Below are positions 26,036-34,245 of a DNA stretch of 64,000 nucleotides, one piece after another; the first letter of the stretch is position 1; every line of letters begins with the position of its first letter. The translations under genes were made by a program, and so were the position numbers. Under the pieces are notes generated by a model, which was given only the letters and a program-made list of their open reading frames with translations, ran no database searches and had not been told where the DNA came from. This DNA comes from Pleomorphomonas koreensis DSM 23070 (lineage in GTDB: Bacteria; Pseudomonadota; Alphaproteobacteria; Rhizobiales; Pleomorphomonadaceae): the NCBI RefSeq assembly GCF_000425185.1, contig NZ_KE384327.1, positions 17,985 to 81,984 on the forward strand, read 5' to 3'.

Positions 26036-26391
26036 TATGCGGATTTTCCCCCTCGAAGCGGGCGCTCCCGGCGACGGCGGGCGAAAGTCCAGGCGGCCGG
26101 GATGCATAAGGCGAGTCCGCTCAACCCTCTGGCCGACCCCTTCCCGAGATGTCGACTCCCCGGCCGCGACGGGCCGGCCGCCGGAAACTCTGAACGTTCC
26201 GTGAACAGAATCGTCAGATGAAACTTCCTGCCTCCGGCAGGCCGATGGCGGCGTCCTCGACCCTTTTTGCCCCCCCTGAAAGGCGGTATTTTGGGGTGAT
26301 TCGGATCGGCGTCGGGGCACGCGCCGGTCCGGGGCGCGGCTCCCGGACGGGAGCGGATGCCCTTTGAATGCGGCCGGAAGGGGACACGTGC

Positions 26392-28884
26392 ATGCCGGGC
26401 TCGCGCCGGAGACGATTGCCGTTTGCTGGGCGTGTGGGGAAGATCGCCCTGCTCACGACGGTGCTGTCGCCGATCGCCGCCGGTTCGGCGGCGGCCCAGG
26501 CCATCAAGTTCGGTTCCGACGGCGCCGTCTACTTCGAGCCGATGCAGGTGGCCGCCCTCTCCGCCCTGGTATCGGCCATCTGCATCGCCGTGGTGTCGGC
26601 CGCCGCGCTGATCCGGGCGCGCCGCATGGCCGAGGACGACCGCGAGCGCCTGTTGCGCGAGAACGCCGACCTCAAGCTCGCCGCCGACCGCACCGAGGCC
26701 GCCCTCAATGCCGACGACCAGCGCACCGTCATCTGGGGCGCCCGCGACGAAGCGCCCAAGGTGATGGGCTCGCTGCCGGAAGCCTCGGGCGTGCCGCGCA
26801 GCCAGGTCGGCTTCCTCGCCTTCGGCCAGTGGCTGGAGCCGGCCTCCGCCCAGCTTCTCGAAGCCCGCACCCGGTCGTTGCGCGCCGAGGGCGAAGCCTT
26901 CGTCGACGTGCTGACCACCACCAACGGCGTCCACATCGAGGCGGCCGGCCGCGTCAACGGCTCGCGCTGCTTCATCCGCTTCCGCAACCTCACGCGCGAG
27001 CGGCAGCAATATGCCGAGCTTGCCGAACGCTTCGAGCGCCAGCGGACGCTGATCGAGACCTTCGAGAGCCTGATCGACAAGGCACCGATGCCGGCCTGGA
27101 CGCGCGACAAGGCCGGCCGCCTCGTCTGGGTCAACGCCGCCTACGCCCGCGCCGTCGAGGTGGCCAGCCCCACCCAGGCGGTGGCCGTCGGCGCCGAGTT
27201 CCTCGATACCGCCGCCCGCAAGGCGATCGCCGACAGCCGGCCGGCGGCGCCGCTGTTCGAGAAGCGCCTGTCGCTGGTGGTCGGCGGCGCCCGGCGGGTG
27301 TTCGACGTCGTCGACGTCGAGACGGCGAACGGCAGCGCCGGCATCGCCACCGACGTCTCCGACCTCGAACAGGCGCAGGTCGAGCTGCGCCGCACCATCG
27401 ACAGCCACGCCCGCACCCTCGACCAGCTGACCACCGCCGTCGCCATCTTCGGCGCCGACAAGCGGCTGAAGTTCTACAACGCCGCCTACCGGGCGCTGTT
27501 CGACCTCGATACCGCCTTCCTGGAAACCGGACCGGACGACGCCGCCGTGCTCGACCAGCTCCGCGTGTCGCGCAAGCTGCCCGAGCAGGCCGACTTCCGC
27601 AGCTGGAAGCGCGAGCAGCTTGCCGCCTACCAGGCGATGGAGGCGCGCGAGAGCTGGTGGCATCTGCCGACCGGCCAGACGCTGCGCGTCATCGCCAACC
27701 CGCATCCGCAGGGCGGCGTCACCTATGTCTACGAGAACGTCACCGAGCAGATCGAGCTGAAGAGCCGCTACAACGCACTGACGCGGGTGCAGGGCGAGAC
27801 ACTCGACCACCTGTCCGAGGGCGTCGCCGTGTTCGGCTCCGACGGCCGGCTGCGGCTGTCCAATCCGGCCTTCGGCGCGCTGTGGAAGCTCTCCGACGAC
27901 ATGCTGGCCGGCCGACCCCACATCAACGACGTCGTCAACCACTGCATGGCCGCCCACGGCAACCGCGCCGCCTGGGACGAGGTGCGGCTTGCCGTCGCCG
28001 GCCTCGCCGACAGCCGCAACCGCCTGACCGGCCGGCTCGACCGCCGCGACGGCGGCGTCATCGACTTCACCACCGTGCCGCTGCCGGACGGCGCGACGCT
28101 GATCACCTTCGTCAACGTCACCGATTCGGTGAACGTCGAGCGGGCGCTGACCGAGAAGAACGAGGCGCTCGAGGAAGCCGACCAGCTGAAGAACGCCTTC
28201 ATCCAGCACGTCTCCTACGAGCTGCGCTCGCCGCTCACCAACATCATCGGCTTCGCCCAGCTGCTCGGCGACGACACCGCCGGCCCGCTCAACATCAAGC
28301 AGCAGGAATACACCGGCTACATCCTCGATTCCTCGACGGCGCTGCTCGCCATCATCAACGACATTCTCGACCTCGCCACCGTCGACGCCGGCATCATGGA
28401 ACTCGACCTCGGCGAGGTGGACATCCCGCACACCGTCGAAGCGGCGACCGCCGGCCTCAGGGACCGCATCGCCGAGGCGCGCATCGACCTCCGCCTCGAC
28501 GTGCCCCAGGACATCGGCTGCTTCGTCGCCGACGAGAAGCGCATCCGCCAGGTGCTGTACAACCTCCTGTCCAACGCCATCGCCTTCTCCGACGACGGCG
28601 GCGTGGTGTCGCTGGTCTGCCGGCGCGCCGGCGACGAGATCACCTTCGTCGTCGAGGACCAGGGCCGCGGCATTCCCGACGAGTACCTGCAGGCGGTGTT
28701 CGAGCGCTTCGAGAGCCGCACCAACGGCGCCCGCCGGCGCGGCCCCGGCCTCGGCCTCTCCATCGTCAAGAGCTTCGTCGAGCTGCACCGGGGCAGCGTC
28801 GACATCGTCTCCCAGACGGGCGTCGGCACGCGCGTCGCCTGCCGGCTGCCGGTCAATCCCAGCCTCGCCGAAGCGGCCGAATGA
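26392..28884 (+). CDS. divL: DivL-type cell-cycle sensor kinase homologue
   Basis: Membrane-anchored, histidine-kinase-like protein that in Caulobacter controls the CckA-CtrA phosphorelay. It is 830 residues from ATG 26392, which has AGGGG upstream; ATG 26368 is an alternative. A signal-like segment (residues 10-35) and a membrane helix (about 45-72) precede several PAS-like domains (about 95-590). The dimerisation helix reads HVSYELRSPLTNIIGF: Tyr 609 stands where kinases have the phosphorylated His, the hallmark of DivL. The ATPase domain is intact: N box near 724, DQGRGIP near 756, GPGLGLSIV near 785. The stop overlaps the next start. The placement before tsaE/amgK fits divL in other alphaproteobacteria. 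Confidence 0.82.
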   Translation: MPGSRRRRLPFAGRVGKIALLTTVLSPIAAGSAAAQAIKFGSDGAVYFEPMQVAALSALVSAICIAVVSAAALIRARRMAEDDRERLLRENADLKLAADRTEAALNADDQRTVIWGARDEAPKVMGSLPEASGVPRSQVGFLAFGQWLEPASAQLLEARTRSLRAEGEAFVDVLTTTNGVHIEAAGRVNGSRCFIRFRNLTRERQQYAELAERFERQRTLIETFESLIDKAPMPAWTRDKAGRLVWVNAAYARAVEVASPTQAVAVGAEFLDTAARKAIADSRPAAPLFEKRLSLVVGGARRVFDVVDVETANGSAGIATDVSDLEQAQVELRRTIDSHARTLDQLTTAVAIFGADKRLKFYNAAYRALFDLDTAFLETGPDDAAVLDQLRVSRKLPEQADFRSWKREQLAAYQAMEARESWWHLPTGQTLRVIANPHPQGGVTYVYENVTEQIELKSRYNALTRVQGETLDHLSEGVAVFGSDGRLRLSNPAFGALWKLSDDMLAGRPHINDVVNHCMAAHGNRAAWDEVRLAVAGLADSRNRLTGRLDRRDGGVIDFTTVPLPDGATLITFVNVTDSVNVERALTEKNEALEEADQLKNAFIQHVSYELRSPLTNIIGFAQLLGDDTAGPLNIKQQEYTGYILDSSTALLAIINDILDLATVDAGIMELDLGEVDIPHTVEAATAGLRDRIAEARIDLRLDVPQDIGCFVADEKRIRQVLYNLLSNAIAFSDDGGVVSLVCRRAGDEITFVVEDQGRGIPDEYLQAVFERFESRTNGARRRGPGLGLSIVKSFVELHRGSVDIVSQTGVGTRVACRLPVNPSLAEAAE

Positions 28885-30389
28885 GCGGCGACGCCCTATC
28901 CGTCAGCGTCGCCGACGAGGCCGGCACGCGGCGGCTCGCCGACGACATCGCCGCCATCGTCCGGCCGGGCGACGTCATCGCGCTCCACGGCGACCTCGGC
29001 ATGGGCAAGAGCGCCTTCGCCCGCGCCGTCGTCCGGCGGCTGGCCGGCGACCCCGGCCTCGACGTGCCGAGCCCCACCTTCACGCTTCTGCAGGGCTACG
29101 AGACGGCCCGCTTCCCCGTCCACCATTTCGACCTCTACCGCCTCGCCGATCCCGACGAACTCCTGGAGATCGGCTTCGCCGATGCGGTCGGCGAAGGCGT
29201 GACACTGATCGAATGGCCCGAGCGGGCCGGCGGCGAACTGCCGGCCGACCGGCTCGACGTGATCATCTCCGAGGGCGAGGGACGCGACGGCCGCCGCTTC
29301 GCGCTGGTGCCGCACGGCGGCGGCTGGGCGCACCGGCTCGACGAGACCTGCGCCGTCCGCGACCTTCTCGACCGCGCCGGCTTCGGCGAGGCGTCCCGCG
29401 CGCATCTCCAGGGCGACGCCTCGACCCGTCGCTTCGAGCGGATCAGTGGCGGCAAGGGGCCGGCGGTGCTGATGCGCTGGCCGCCGTTCGGCGCCCTGCC
29501 GATCCATGCCGACGGCCTCCCCTACGAGGCGCTGGTGCATGTCACCGACCGCCTCGACGCCTTCGTCGCCATCGGCGACACGCTGCGCCGGCACGGCTTC
29601 CGCGCGCCGCGCCTCCTTGCCGAGGACGCGCCGCGCCGCATCCTGCTGCTCGAAGACCTCGGCGGCGAGGGCATCGCGCCGGAGGGCGTCGCCGACCCCG
29701 GGCGCTATCTCGCCGCCGCCCGCCGCCTCGCCGACATGGCGGCCGTCGCCTGGCCGGCGACGGCGACCGGCGACGACGGCCGCGCCTTCCCGCTCCCCGT
29801 CTACGACCGGCGGGCGCTGCTCACCGAGGTCGAGCTGTTCGCCACCTGGTACGCGCCGGACGCGCTTCATCGGCCGCTCGCCGCCGCCGAGGCGGCCGAC
29901 TGGCGCGCCCTCTGGGATGGCCTCTTCGCCCGCTTCGACGACGATCGCACCGCCTGGGTGCTGCGCGACTATCATTCGCCCAACATCCTCTGGCAGGCCG
30001 ACGGCGATCCGATCGGCCTCATCGACTACCAGGACGCGCTGATCGGCCCCGCCGCCTACGACCTCGCCTCACTGGTCACCGACGCCCGCGTCGACGTCGC
30101 GGACGACCTTCAGGCGGCGCTCGTCGACGCCTATTGCCAGCGGCGGCTGGCGGTGGCCGGGCCGTTCGACGAGGCGGAATTCCGCGACGCCGTCCTCCTC
30201 CTCGGCGCCCAGCGCAACGCCAAGATCCTCGGCCGCTTCGTCCGCTACGCCAAGCTCACCGGCCGCAGCCATCATCTCCGCTTCGTGCCGCGCGTCCGTC
30301 GCAACCTCGAAAAAGCGCTGGCCGGCAAGGTTCTCGCCGGCGTCAAGCTCTGGTATGAACGGCTCGGGCTCGCCGACGCCCGGCCGTGA
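28881..30389 (+). CDS. tsaE: Bifunctional TsaE / AmgK-type sugar phosphotransferase fusion
   Basis: Two proteins in one frame of 502 residues. Residues 1-150 are TsaE, the ATPase needed for N6-threonylcarbamoyladenosine at tRNA position 37, with Walker A GDLGMGKS (37-44) and the SPTFTL switch. Residues about 160-502 are an aminoglycoside-phosphotransferase-like kinase with catalytic D363 and N368 (LRDYHSPNILW) and the LIDYQDALIGP metal motif. AmgK of Pseudomonas phosphorylates N-acetylmuramate at C1 in cell-wall recycling, and a MurU-type gene follows directly, so the same role is likely. The fusion is known in Rhizobiales. ATG 28881 overlaps the divL stop. Confidence 0.85.
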   Translation: MSGDALSVSVADEAGTRRLADDIAAIVRPGDVIALHGDLGMGKSAFARAVVRRLAGDPGLDVPSPTFTLLQGYETARFPVHHFDLYRLADPDELLEIGFADAVGEGVTLIEWPERAGGELPADRLDVIISEGEGRDGRRFALVPHGGGWAHRLDETCAVRDLLDRAGFGEASRAHLQGDASTRRFERISGGKGPAVLMRWPPFGALPIHADGLPYEALVHVTDRLDAFVAIGDTLRRHGFRAPRLLAEDAPRRILLLEDLGGEGIAPEGVADPGRYLAAARRLADMAAVAWPATATGDDGRAFPLPVYDRRALLTEVELFATWYAPDALHRPLAAAEAADWRALWDGLFARFDDDRTAWVLRDYHSPNILWQADGDPIGLIDYQDALIGPAAYDLASLVTDARVDVADDLQAALVDAYCQRRLAVAGPFDEAEFRDAVLLLGAQRNAKILGRFVRYAKLTGRSHHLRFVPRVRRNLEKALAGKVLAGVKLWYERLGLADARP

Positions 30390-31165
30390 GCCGCCCTTTT
30401 CGAGAGACCGACCGTTTCGTGATGACCGACGCCGTTTCCTCCCCCGCTTTCCGCCCGCGCCGGGCCATGGTGCTCGCCGCCGGCCGCGGCAAGCGCATGC
30501 GCCCGATCACCGCCACCACGCCGAAGCCGCTGGTGGAGGTGCTCGGCCGCAGCCTGATCGACCGGGTGTTCGACCGCCTGTCCGAGGCCGGCGTCGAGAC
30601 GGCCGTCGTCAACGTCCACTATCTCGCCGACCTCGTGGAGATCCACGTCGGCAAGCGGCGCGACCTCGCCGTCGTCGTCTCCGACGAGCGCAACCTGCTG
30701 CTCGACACCGGCGGCGGCGTCGTCAAGGCGCTGCCGCAGCTCGGCGACGAGCCTTTCTACCACCTCAACTCCGATTCGATCTGGATCGAGGGCGTCTCCG
30801 CCAACCTGCCGGCGCTGGCCCGCGCCTGGGATGGCGACTGCATGGACGGCCTGTTGCTGCTCGCCCCCACCGTCGGCTCGGTCGGCTATTCCGGGGCTGG
30901 CGACTTCGAGATGTCCGGCGACGGCCGTCTGACGCGGCGGCGCGAGCGGACCGTCGCCCCCTTCGTCTACGCCGGCGTCGCCATCCTGAAGCCGCAGGCC
31001 TTCGCCGGCCGGCCGCTCGCTCCCTTCTCGCTCAACCGCGTCTTCGACGAGATGATCCTCGGCGGCCGCCTGCACGGCCTCCGCATGGAAGGCACCTGGC
31101 TGCACGTCGGCACGCCCGAGGCGATCGGACAGGCGGAGCGGACCATCCTGACATCGGCGGAGTAG
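30386..31165 (+). CDS. murU: MurU-type nucleotidyltransferase (N-acetylmuramate 1-phosphate uridylyltransferase)
   Basis: Transfers a nucleotide onto a sugar 1-phosphate; beside the AmgK-type kinase the likely reaction is UTP plus MurNAc 1-phosphate to UDP-MurNAc, bypassing de novo synthesis of the wall precursor. It is 259 residues from GTG 30386, which overlaps the preceding stop (GTGA); ATG 30422 is an alternative that keeps the fold. The nucleotide-binding signature LAAGRGKRMRPIT and the TPKPLVEV and LLLDTGGGV loops are intact. It lacks the C-terminal acyltransferase repeats of GlmU. Substrate assignment is by context. Confidence 0.82.
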   Translation: MSRPFRETDRFVMTDAVSSPAFRPRRAMVLAAGRGKRMRPITATTPKPLVEVLGRSLIDRVFDRLSEAGVETAVVNVHYLADLVEIHVGKRRDLAVVVSDERNLLLDTGGGVVKALPQLGDEPFYHLNSDSIWIEGVSANLPALARAWDGDCMDGLLLLAPTVGSVGYSGAGDFEMSGDGRLTRRRERTVAPFVYAGVAILKPQAFAGRPLAPFSLNRVFDEMILGGRLHGLRMEGTWLHVGTPEAIGQAERTILTSAE

Positions 31166-31170
31166 GGCTG

Positions 31171-34100
31171 ATGTCCGGGGGCGTCTTCACCATCCATCCC
31201 GGCGCACCCTTCCTCGCCACGCTCGCCGAGGCCCTCCTCGACGGCCGGCTGATCGCCGGCCGCACCTATCGCGACGATCCCTTCGCGCTGGCCGACGTCA
31301 CCGTCTGCCTGCCGACCCGCCGGGCCGGCGTGGCGCTGCGTCAGGCTTTCCGCCGGGCCTCCGGCCGCGGCGCGACGGTGCTGCCGCGCATCCTCGCCAT
31401 CTCCGACGTGCTCGAGGGCGACGACGACCTCGTGGCGCCGGAAGCGCTCGGCCTGCCACCGGTGATCGCCGCCGCCGAGCGGCGGCTGATGCTCGCCCGC
31501 CTCATCGGCCGCTGGCGCGAGCGGGTGGCCGGCGACCGGCTGCTGACGCCGTCCGGCGCGCCGATCGCCGTGCCGGGATCGCCGGCCGAAGCGCTCAACC
31601 TCGCCGCCGACCTCTTGGCCCTGCTCGATCAGGCCGAACTCGAGAGCGTCGACTGGCGGAAGCTCGACACGCTGGTGCCCGACGACTATGCCGCCTGGTG
31701 GCAGATGTCGCTGACCTTCCTGAAGATCGCCACCGAGGCGCTGCCGGCCGCCGTCGCCGAGCGCGGCGGCATCGGCGCCGGCGCCTTCCACCGGGCGATG
31801 GTCGAGGCCACCATCGCCCGCTGGCGCCGCCTTCGCCCACGCGGGCCGGTGATCGTCGCCGGGTCCACCGGCTCGGTGCCGGCCACCGCCGAGCTGATGG
31901 CCGCCGTGCTGGCGCTTCCCGAGGGCGCCGTGGTGCTGCCCGGCCTTGATCGCGACATCCCGCCCGACACGCTGGCCGCCAGCCTCATCGACGCCGCCCA
32001 TCCCGAGCACACCATGAACCGGCTGCTGGCACGGCTCGGTATCAACCGCGACGACATCGGCGAACTCGGCGGGCCGCCGCCGGCGCTTCTCGCCCGCGCC
32101 GGCATCGTCCGGCGGGCGCTGGTGCCGGCCGAGGTCACCGACCGCTGGCCCGAGCACGCCGCGGCGCTCGACGCCGACGCCGGGGGCACCGGGGAAGCGC
32201 TCTCCGGCGTCGCCCTGACCGTCGCCGCCAACGAGGCCGAGGAGGCGCTGGCCGCCGCCATCGCGCTGCGCGAATGCCTGGAGCGGCCGGAGGCGCGGGC
32301 CATCCTGGTGACGCCCGACCGCACCATCATCCGCCGCGTCGTCGCCGAACTCGACCGCTTCGGCATCGAGGTCGAGGACACCGCCGGCCTGCCCTTGCCG
32401 CAGACGCCCTACGGCGCTCTGGCGCTCATCGCCACCGAAGCGGCGACCGAGAACTTCCCGGCGGTGAAGGTGGCGGCCATCCTCGGCCATCCGGAGGCGC
32501 GCTTCGGCCTGCCGCCGGCCAGGGTGCGGCCGGCCGGCCGGCTGATCGTCCGCAAGGTGCTGCGCGGGCCGCGCCTTTTCGGCGGCACGGCGGCGATCGC
32601 CGCCGCCCTCAGGACGCTGGACGGGGCATTCGGCCGGGCCGACGACGGCGACGACGGCCCCGCCCTCGACGAGGCGCGCCGGCTCGCCGACGCCTTCGAC
32701 GCGGCCATGGCGCCGCTGGTCGCCGCGTCGGCGCTGCCGGCGACGACGCTCGGCGATTTTCTCGCCGCCCTCGCCGAGACGCTGGCCCGCCTGACGCGCC
32801 GTCCCGACGGCGAGACGGAAGATGAACCGACGCGGGCCGAGCGGCAGTTGCTGTCGGTGCTCGAACAGCACGCCCGGGCGCCCGACGCCGATCTGCCGCT
32901 CAGGGCCGCCGACTTCGCGCCGGTGCTGAAAGCGCTGATCGGCAACGTGCTGGTGCTGACGCCGGGCCGCCAGGCGCGCGTCACCGTCACCGGCCCGATC
33001 GAGGCGCGCCTGCTGCCGGCCGACCGGCTGGTGCTGGTCGGCCTCGACGAGGGCGTGTTCCCACCGGTCACCGACACCGGCCCCTGGCTGTCGCGGCCGA
33101 TGCGGGCCGGCCTCGGCCTCAGTCCGCCGGAGGTGCGCATCGGCCTCTCCGCCCACGATTTCGCCCAGAGCCTCGGCGCCCCCGACGTGGTGCTGATCCG
33201 GGCGACCCGGCGCGGCGGCGCTCCCACCGTGCCGACCCGCTTCCTGCAACGCCTCGTCAGCCTCATCGGCCCGGCGCGCGCCGCGGCCATGACGGCGCGC
33301 GGCGACCGCTTCGTCGACTGGGCGCGACGGCTCGACGACCGGCCGCCCGAGCCGCGGACGCCGCGCCCCGTTCCGGCGCCGCCGCTCGACGCCCGGCCGC
33401 GCAAGCTGCCGGTCACCGACATCGAGACGCTGATCCGCGACCCCTATGCCATCTACGCCAAGCGCATCCTGAGGCTGCGGCCGCTCGACGGCCTCGGCGA
33501 GACGCCCGACTTCGGCACGCGCGGCACGCTCATCCACGACATCCTCGCCGATTTCGCCGGCAGCTGGCCCGGCCCGTGGGACGAGACGGCCGTCGCCGTC
33601 CTCGTCGAATTGGGCCGGACGCGCTTTGCCGAGGCACTGGCCGCCCATCCGGAGGTGCACGCCCTCTGGTGGCCGCGCTTCGTGGCGCTCGCCCGTTTCA
33701 TCGTGCTCGACTTCGAGGCCAAGCGCGCGCCGCGCTCCCGCCACCCGGAGATCGAGGGCAGCCTTGCCCTTACCGACCGCTTCACGCTGACCGGCCGCGC
33801 CGACCGCATCGACATCGAGCCGGACGGCCGCGTCACGATCATCGACTTCAAGACCGGCCGGGCGCCGACGGCGGCGCAGATCGCCGCCCAGTTGACGCCG
33901 CAACTGCCGCTCGAAGCGGCGATCGCCCGCCACGGCGGCTTCGTGGCGCTCGACGGGCCGCGCGAGGCGGCCGAGCTGGTGCACGTGGTGCTGCGCGGCC
34001 TCGAGGGCCGCGACGAGGTCGAACGCTACGCCGGCCACGCGCCGCGCGGCGGCGATCCGGTCAGCCTCGAACAGACCATCGCCGAGGCGGAAGGCCGCCT

Positions 34101-34245
34101 GCGCGGCCTCGTCCGCGCCTATGCCGACCCGAGGCGCGGCTACCTGTCGCGCGCCCGCCCCTTCCGCCGCAGCGACCGGGGCGACTACGACCACCTCGCC
34201 CGCGTCAAGGAATGGAGCATCGAGGACGAGGGGGGGGACGAATGA
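31171..34245 (+). CDS. addB: Double-strand break repair protein AddB, alphaproteobacterial type
   Basis: Second subunit of the AddAB helicase-nuclease that resects DNA ends for RecA, 1024 residues. The N-terminal region is a helicase-like fold, but no Walker A is visible, as in other alphaproteobacterial AddB proteins. The C-terminal quarter is a PD-(D/E)XK nuclease with GTLIHDIL, then the IIDFKTGRAP motif (Asp and Lys of the active site). No cysteine cluster lies near the C-terminus, so the iron-sulfur staple of Bacillus AddB is absent. ATG 31171 is 5 bp after the murU stop. The stop overlaps the addA start. Confidence 0.9.
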   Translation: MSGGVFTIHPGAPFLATLAEALLDGRLIAGRTYRDDPFALADVTVCLPTRRAGVALRQAFRRASGRGATVLPRILAISDVLEGDDDLVAPEALGLPPVIAAAERRLMLARLIGRWRERVAGDRLLTPSGAPIAVPGSPAEALNLAADLLALLDQAELESVDWRKLDTLVPDDYAAWWQMSLTFLKIATEALPAAVAERGGIGAGAFHRAMVEATIARWRRLRPRGPVIVAGSTGSVPATAELMAAVLALPEGAVVLPGLDRDIPPDTLAASLIDAAHPEHTMNRLLARLGINRDDIGELGGPPPALLARAGIVRRALVPAEVTDRWPEHAAALDADAGGTGEALSGVALTVAANEAEEALAAAIALRECLERPEARAILVTPDRTIIRRVVAELDRFGIEVEDTAGLPLPQTPYGALALIATEAATENFPAVKVAAILGHPEARFGLPPARVRPAGRLIVRKVLRGPRLFGGTAAIAAALRTLDGAFGRADDGDDGPALDEARRLADAFDAAMAPLVAASALPATTLGDFLAALAETLARLTRRPDGETEDEPTRAERQLLSVLEQHARAPDADLPLRAADFAPVLKALIGNVLVLTPGRQARVTVTGPIEARLLPADRLVLVGLDEGVFPPVTDTGPWLSRPMRAGLGLSPPEVRIGLSAHDFAQSLGAPDVVLIRATRRGGAPTVPTRFLQRLVSLIGPARAAAMTARGDRFVDWARRLDDRPPEPRTPRPVPAPPLDARPRKLPVTDIETLIRDPYAIYAKRILRLRPLDGLGETPDFGTRGTLIHDILADFAGSWPGPWDETAVAVLVELGRTRFAEALAAHPEVHALWWPRFVALARFIVLDFEAKRAPRSRHPEIEGSLALTDRFTLTGRADRIDIEPDGRVTIIDFKTGRAPTAAQIAAQLTPQLPLEAAIARHGGFVALDGPREAAELVHVVLRGLEGRDEVERYAGHAPRGGDPVSLEQTIAEAEGRLRGLVRAYADPRRGYLSRARPFRRSDRGDYDHLARVKEWSIEDEGGDE

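Larger units (their letters stand above)
25928..26391. other. 464-bp non-coding gap between ahcY and divL
   Basis: No gene is supported here. The gap contains the ahcY terminator (25964-26000), two adjacent DnaA-box-like 9-mers (26016-26035), and two GANTC sites (26208-26212 and 26298-26302), the CcrM methylation sequence of alphaproteobacteria. AGGGG before ATG 26392 is the likely divL ribosome-binding site. Together these suggest cell-cycle-linked control of divL, which is inference. Confidence 0.6.
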
